From assembly GCA_963556495.2 (NCBI GenBank), contig OY747709.1, positions 54,871,900-54,935,899 on the forward strand: a stretch of DNA of 64,000 bases, written 5' to 3'. Position numbers and translations under genes: made by a program. Positions within the stretch are counted from its first letter, which is position 1, and each line of letters begins with the position of its first letter. The DNA comes from Valencia hispanica. Its lineage: Eukaryota; Chordata; Actinopteri; Cyprinodontiformes; Valenciidae. This document shows, one piece after another, positions 54,701 through 60,700 of this stretch. The notes beneath the pieces are model-generated. The model saw only the letters and a list, made by a program, of their open reading frames with translations. It made no database searches and was not told the origin of the DNA.

Positions 54701-57700
54701 GCATAAAGCAGCTCATCCGAAGGCCAGACTGTTATCTTACTGCCCCGGCGTCTGTCTCTCTGGTGACCTGACACATATATATCATAAACATTAAGTTGGA
54801 GCAATAACCTTGTCATCTTACCCTAGATGCATTCACTAAACAGAGAATATACACTTAATTCCTAATTGCATAACAATTTTCCACCACACAAGATTCCAGA
54901 GGCTTGCCCAGTTAGCACGGAGGTTTGTGTATCACAGCGACGTCTGTCCCCTCACAGCAGGTGATCTCGGCCCTGCAGGTCAGACGCGACAGCAGCCTGA
55001 TGACCGTCAGTCTGCTCACCAGGCTGCTGTCACCAGGCTGCTGTCGCGTCTGACCCCAGCGCATGTTAACATGCTCATCTTTCTCAACAAAATCAGTAGA
55101 CTGGTGCTAAAGTTATATATAAGTTACGGTTTGTTTTGTTTTTGTCTTTTTTACTCTGTTAATGAGCCTAATTCATTGTTAGCTACGCTGATCTCTCTCA
55201 TCCTCTTTCTCGACTCTTTTTGCCAAATGTAACACAAAACTAACAGACCTATAATTATTATATATTTTTTTATTAAGTTATTGTTTAACATGACTTTTTT
55301 TTTTTTACTTTTTTGGAGAAGAAAAATATGAGCGTCAGTTGTGTTAATGAGTACCGTCTTTTAGCTGTCGGCTCCGCTGCTTATAGCGCATATTTTCTTT
55401 GTGCAACTACCGTGAATTAATTCCATTTAACTTCCACAAGAGGTGTCCCACTTGTAATGAAGATCTCAATGAGGAAACACGCTAATTTTCTATTTTCACT
55501 GCATTTTAATATAGCCTATGAACACTGAATTTTAATATAAAAATATCAACGATTAATCGAAAATCGATCGTTAATTCTCCCGATGATTGATGAAGACAGT
55601 TTAACCGAATTCCCATCCCTAGTTTGAATTAGAGGGGCTGGGCAGAGATACGGGGTCAGAACTGTTTTGATTAATACTTTCCCTCCATGTTTTGGCCAAA
55701 CCTGTTATATTAAACACTAATACTCCTGAAGGACTCATTTGTGATGTATATAATCCATGCATGTGAGAAGATTTGTTGCTGCAGAGACAGAGAAAGTTCT
55801 GGAATTTGACATCAGATGAAGATGGAGGAACTCTGGAAAAATGATGATCAGCTTTGCTATTTCTGTGTGGAGTGTGTGGTCGGCCCCGCCCTATTTTCTG
55901 TGTGGAGTGTGTTATTGTGTTTCCTTAGTTCACCCAGAGCTCTTAAAGTTCCCGGAGCTCCTTTGCCCTAGCATCACTTCTCCTCTGCAGGTACCACATC
56001 TCTCTGGTGGAGCTGCTGGCCGCCTGCGCCGAGGGGAAGAACGTCTACACGGAGATCAAATGCACGTCGCTGCTGCCGCTGGAGGACGTGGTCCGGGTGG
56101 TGACGCACGAGGACTGCATCACCGAGGTGTCCGGGTCAGGGATGATCGGGTTCTGGTACCGGTGTGATTGCGTCGCAGGGAAGCTGACTTCTCTGTCTGC
56201 GTCTGCAGGTGAAAATCGCCTACGTGAACTTTGTGAACCACTGTTATGTGGACACAGAGGTGGAGATGAAGGAGATCTACACGTCCAACCACATCTGGAA
56301 GCTGTTTGAGGACTTCACGGTGGACATGGCTCGGGTACCAGCTCCAGATCCAAGCATTCAGAACAAACAAACTGAGTTACAATCAGAGGACGAATGATCA
56401 GAGCTCCATTTTACCTTTTCTACCCTGAAGCTTAATTATTTATTTTTACATCGTTCTCAGAAATCTTCAACATGTATTTCAGGCTATTTTCAGCCGTTTC
56501 CCATCAGGTTCAGGGTGCATGAATCTGCAGTAGCTGTGACAGTGCTGTTCCTCCTCCTGCAGGTCTGCAGTAAACGAGAGAAGCGCCTGTCTGATCCGAT
56601 CCTGGAGAAGTACATAATCAACGTGGTTTTTGACACCATCATCGCCTTCTTCAGCTCTCCGTTCTCTGAGAACAGCACGTCTCTGCAGGTGGGGAAGGGA
56701 TAGGGGAACGTTTCGACCTGGACTCGGACTCTGCCTCCGTGTTTGCTGAGATGTTTGTTTTTTCTCTCTCCATCAGACTCATCACACCATCGTGATCCAG
56801 CTGCTTCAGTCCTCCGTCAGGCTGCTGGACTGTCCCTGGCTGCAGCAGCAGCATAGGGGACAGGTGGAGATCTGCATCAAGACGCTGTCCCTGACAGGTA
56901 GCGCATATGTGACCCCGCCCACTTCTGTTACACACTCCCAACCTTTCCATCAGAGGAGGAGAATGAGAAGAATCTGTCGGATTCCTCTTTTCCAAAGAAA
57001 AACAAGCATAGATTGCATAGATGACTGTGTCATCACTATCAATACAACCGCTGTCCGTAGTGTTTAGTCAATGATTATGGCACACAAAGGGTTAAATGTC
57101 GCCTGTCTCTGTTAGAAATCCTGCCTCTAACCCAAATATCGCTTCCTGATTGGCTGCCGGGTTCTCGCTAAGTTACATGTGATTGGCTGTCCCCGCTGTC
57201 ATTCCATCTTCTAATCTCAGAGCGGTAAAGCTTGTTGAACATCTCTGACTGTTAACGTCTCAAGCTACAACTGCTAGTTGGGCCGGATGGGAGGCATCTG
57301 CGAGTGTACGTTTTTAACACGTTTGGCATTTGTTCTGCCCGTGTCACGTCGGCTAAATGTATTTTACGGGTGTCATTTACATTTTGTGTTTGTGTCTGTT
57401 TGTGTGCGTGCATGTATGTGTGTGTTGTAGGATTTGAAGGATGTCAAAGAGAAGAAAACTGGATATAAGAGACTTCTTTAGGAGTCAAAGTTACCTAAAA
57501 TTAGAATTAAATTAAAATATTAAAATAGAAAATGCCAAAGAGATACACTTTTTAAAAGTTATTTTCTATTCTTATTCTCATTTATTCTTATTTTCATGTA
57601 TTCGTGTAGAAAAGAGCAGCTGTTTAAAAACATAAATAAAATTTATGGTGTAAATACAATAAAACCTCATATTCTAGATGATCATGTGATTTTATGTATT

Positions 57701-60700
57701 CATATTTTTGGGGGAATAAATTACACATAATAATAGTGTGAAAGTAAAGGCCTTTTTTGCTCAGCCAATAACTTTACCATCAAACTCTGATCATTCTATC
57801 CCTAATCTGTTCGTCATGCATTAACATATTTTTTTAAGGTGACAGACAGCAGAGAGGCTGGAGGAGGTAGAGAAGGAGAGACCAGAAGAGGTAGAGGAAG
57901 AGAGGCAGGAGCAGATGAAGGGAGAGAGGCTGGAGGAGGTAGAGAAGGAGAGACCAGAGGAGGTAGAGGAAGAGAGGCAGGAGCAGATGAAGGGAGAGAG
58001 GCTGGAGCAGGTAGAGAAGGAGAGACCAGAGGAGGTAGAGGAAGAGAGGCAGGAGCAGATGAAGGGAGAGAGGCTGGAGGAGGTAGAGAAGGAGAGACCA
58101 GAGGAGGTAGAGAAGGAGAGACCAGAGGACGTAGAGGAAGAGAGGCAGGAGCAGATGAAGGGAGAGAGGCTGGAGGAGGTAGAGAAGGAGAGACCAGAGG
58201 AGGTAGAGGAAGAGAGGCAGGAGCAGATGAAGGGAGAGAGGCTGGAGGAGGTAGAGAAGGAGAGACCAGAGGAGGTAGAGAAGGAGAGACCAGAGGAGGT
58301 AGAGGAAGAGAGGCAGGAGCAGATGAAGGGAGAGAGGCTGGAGGAGGTAGAGAAGGAGAGACCAGAGGAGGTAGAGGAAGAGAGGCAGGAGCAGATGAAG
58401 GGAGAGAGGCTGGAGGAGGTAGAGAAGGAGAGACCAGAGGAGGTAGAGGAAGAGAGGCAGGAGCAGATGAAGGGAGAGAGGCTGGAGGAGGTAGAGAAGG
58501 AGAGACCAGAGGAGGTAGAGGAAGAGAGGCAGGAGCAGATGAAGGGAGAGAGGCTGGAGGAGGTAGAGAAGGAGAGACCAGAGGAGGTAGAGGAAGAGAG
58601 GCAGGAGCAGATGAAGGGAGAGAGGCTGGAGGAGGTAGAGAAGGAGAGACCAGAGGAGGTAGAGGAAGAGAGGCAGGAGCAGATGAAGGGAGAGAGGCTG
58701 GAGGAGGTAGAGGAGAAGGAGAAGCTGGAAAAAGGGCTGGAAATTCACAGGTGAGGTTAAATAATGCTGGATGTGTTAGTCATGAGATTCAGCACTGTGA
58801 CAGATCAAATCAAATGTATTTATAAAGCGCTTTTCATGCAAACAGCAACACAAAGTGCTTTACATGACAAAAACAGTTTAAACATTAGAATAAAACAAGA
58901 CTTGACACACATAATATAACATAGCGGTTAAAAAATGTTAGTATGATGATGATCTGAATAACAATGATTCACCCATGTGGCTTTAAAACCAGAGCCTTAC
59001 ATCTAAGAGGCCTCATCATGTATCACTAGTGTAGGTGTTTACAGTAGTTGCTATAAAGTTGTCAAATTTAAATTGAGGTTGATTCCTAAGGAATCTGATC
59101 CACCTGGAGAGAGCAGCAGGGAGAGAGGCAGTAATCAGGTGGATATTCTGGACAGGCCCAACTAACCTGACCCAAATAACATTCCAGCTCAACAGCTATC
59201 AAACAGGACCCTCCATTTCCAAGCGAGTTGGTACAAGCTGTATCCATGGCTGCACTATAGCACCTCCATCAAGTGTGTTCTGTGTTTTCACTGTGTTAAA
59301 ACATAGAGCATAAAGAAAAGTGACCAGTCAAAAAAGGCAAACCCCGCCTTTTCATCAAAGGGATTCCATAATTGGAAGAATGCACTTGCCAGTTTTCAGC
59401 GGCATCAAAATAGCAAATCCCACCATCATGCCGTGACAGTTAGTGCTCAAGAGAGAAGCCCGATAGATTCACAACCTTGGAGCACTTTTGTGTCCCCACC
59501 AATCTCAAAATCAAACCTACTCCCTTGCTCCATCATGACCAACCTGAACATAGAGTAGAGACTAAGACTAACTATGGTCAATTCACAAAAGAGGCATATA
59601 TATACTCCTAATAACGATTATTTATTGGTAGCTACAGCCACACTGTAGAAAATGGTAGCATCATAAACTCATCCTAACAAGGTTCAACACCGTAGCAGGC
59701 TTATATTGAAACAAAAAGCAAAGGGAAGACAATGCTTAAGCTATTTTAAATATGAATTTGATATACTTTGTGTATTTTAATTAAACGTTTTGTACTATTT
59801 TGATTGAATTGTACATTTTTGACTTTCCTCCAAGTACCACTAGGAGGAGCTTGCGTACCACAGTTTGAGAATCATGGCATTGGAAAATGTCGACGTTGCG
59901 CCGCTGGTTCATGATTCCTGGTTCCTGAAAACTGTTTTCTTCTCGGCGTCTCCAGCTAAGACCCGCTCCATCTCGCTCCCTCTGGAGCTGGAGGCCCAGA
60001 TCAACAGCGTGTTGTCCAGCTCGGCTCAGAACACCCTGTCCCGCTCCAACCCCAACTACAAGTCCTCCACCCGTTCCTCCAGGCCCATCGTCTCCAGCAA
60101 CCCCTGGGACTACAAGAACATCATCGAGAAGCTGCAGGTAAACGCAGCCTCCCTTTAGCTTCCCAAGGTTTTAAACGATCTGGTTCTCCAGCGCGTAGTG
60201 ACGTCTGACGTCTTCCTCAGGACATCATCAACACTCTGGAGGAGCGTCTGAAGCCGCTGGTGAACGCTGAGCTCTCCGTGTTGGTGGACGTCCTCCATCA
60301 GCCGGAGCTGCTCTTCCTGGAGGGAACCGATGCCCGGCAGCGTTGCGAGTCCGGAGGCTTCATCTCCAAGTAGGCCCTCCGAGTCTAAAGCGCTCACTGC
60401 CAGAGGCATGATGGGAAATGGTGTTCATGGGTCTGTGTGCTGTGTAGGCTGATTCAACACACCAAGGCTCTGATGTCCTCAGAGGAGAAGCTGTGCATTA
60501 AAGTCCTAAGGACGCTGCAGGAGATGCTCATCAGAACTCTGGACTTTGATGAAAAGGTCAGTGAGTGAACCTGAAGGTCAGAGGTCAACTTCAATCAGTC
60601 TTGATAGGCTCCAGAAGATCCTGCAGAAAAAAAACAAAAAGCATCCGAACTGAACTTCTGAGCTAAACGGGCAAAAATACTTTCAAAACTTATCAATGAC

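Larger units (their letters stand above)
53637..55741 (+). mobile_element. LTR-like sequence split by the hAT element
   Basis: Starts TGTTAGGAAATATC; after removal of 53940-55622 it continues CTGGGCAGAGATACGG, TTTTGGCCAAACCTGTTATA, TTAAACACTAATACTCC and GAAGGACTCATTT. Layout and several motifs match the solo LTR at 28926-29364 (CTATTTAAG, CTGGCCAGACATG, GGACTCA), so a distant member of that family. The 3' end is uncertain. Confidence 0.55.
51142..55990 (+). other. 4.8-kb intron with layered transposon insertions
   Basis: Holds an hAT miniature element (51989-52394), family A copy 3 (52612-53097), an L2 fragment, and an LTR-hAT-LTR nest. 51142-51980 shows nothing named. Confidence 0.8.

Noticed and set aside
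57834..58825. 279-, 304- and 328-residue ORFs over the 72-bp minisatellite as independent genes
   Set aside because: Open in two + frames and one reverse frame because of purine-rich composition; no promoter or homologous domain visible. Kept only as a possible poison exon.
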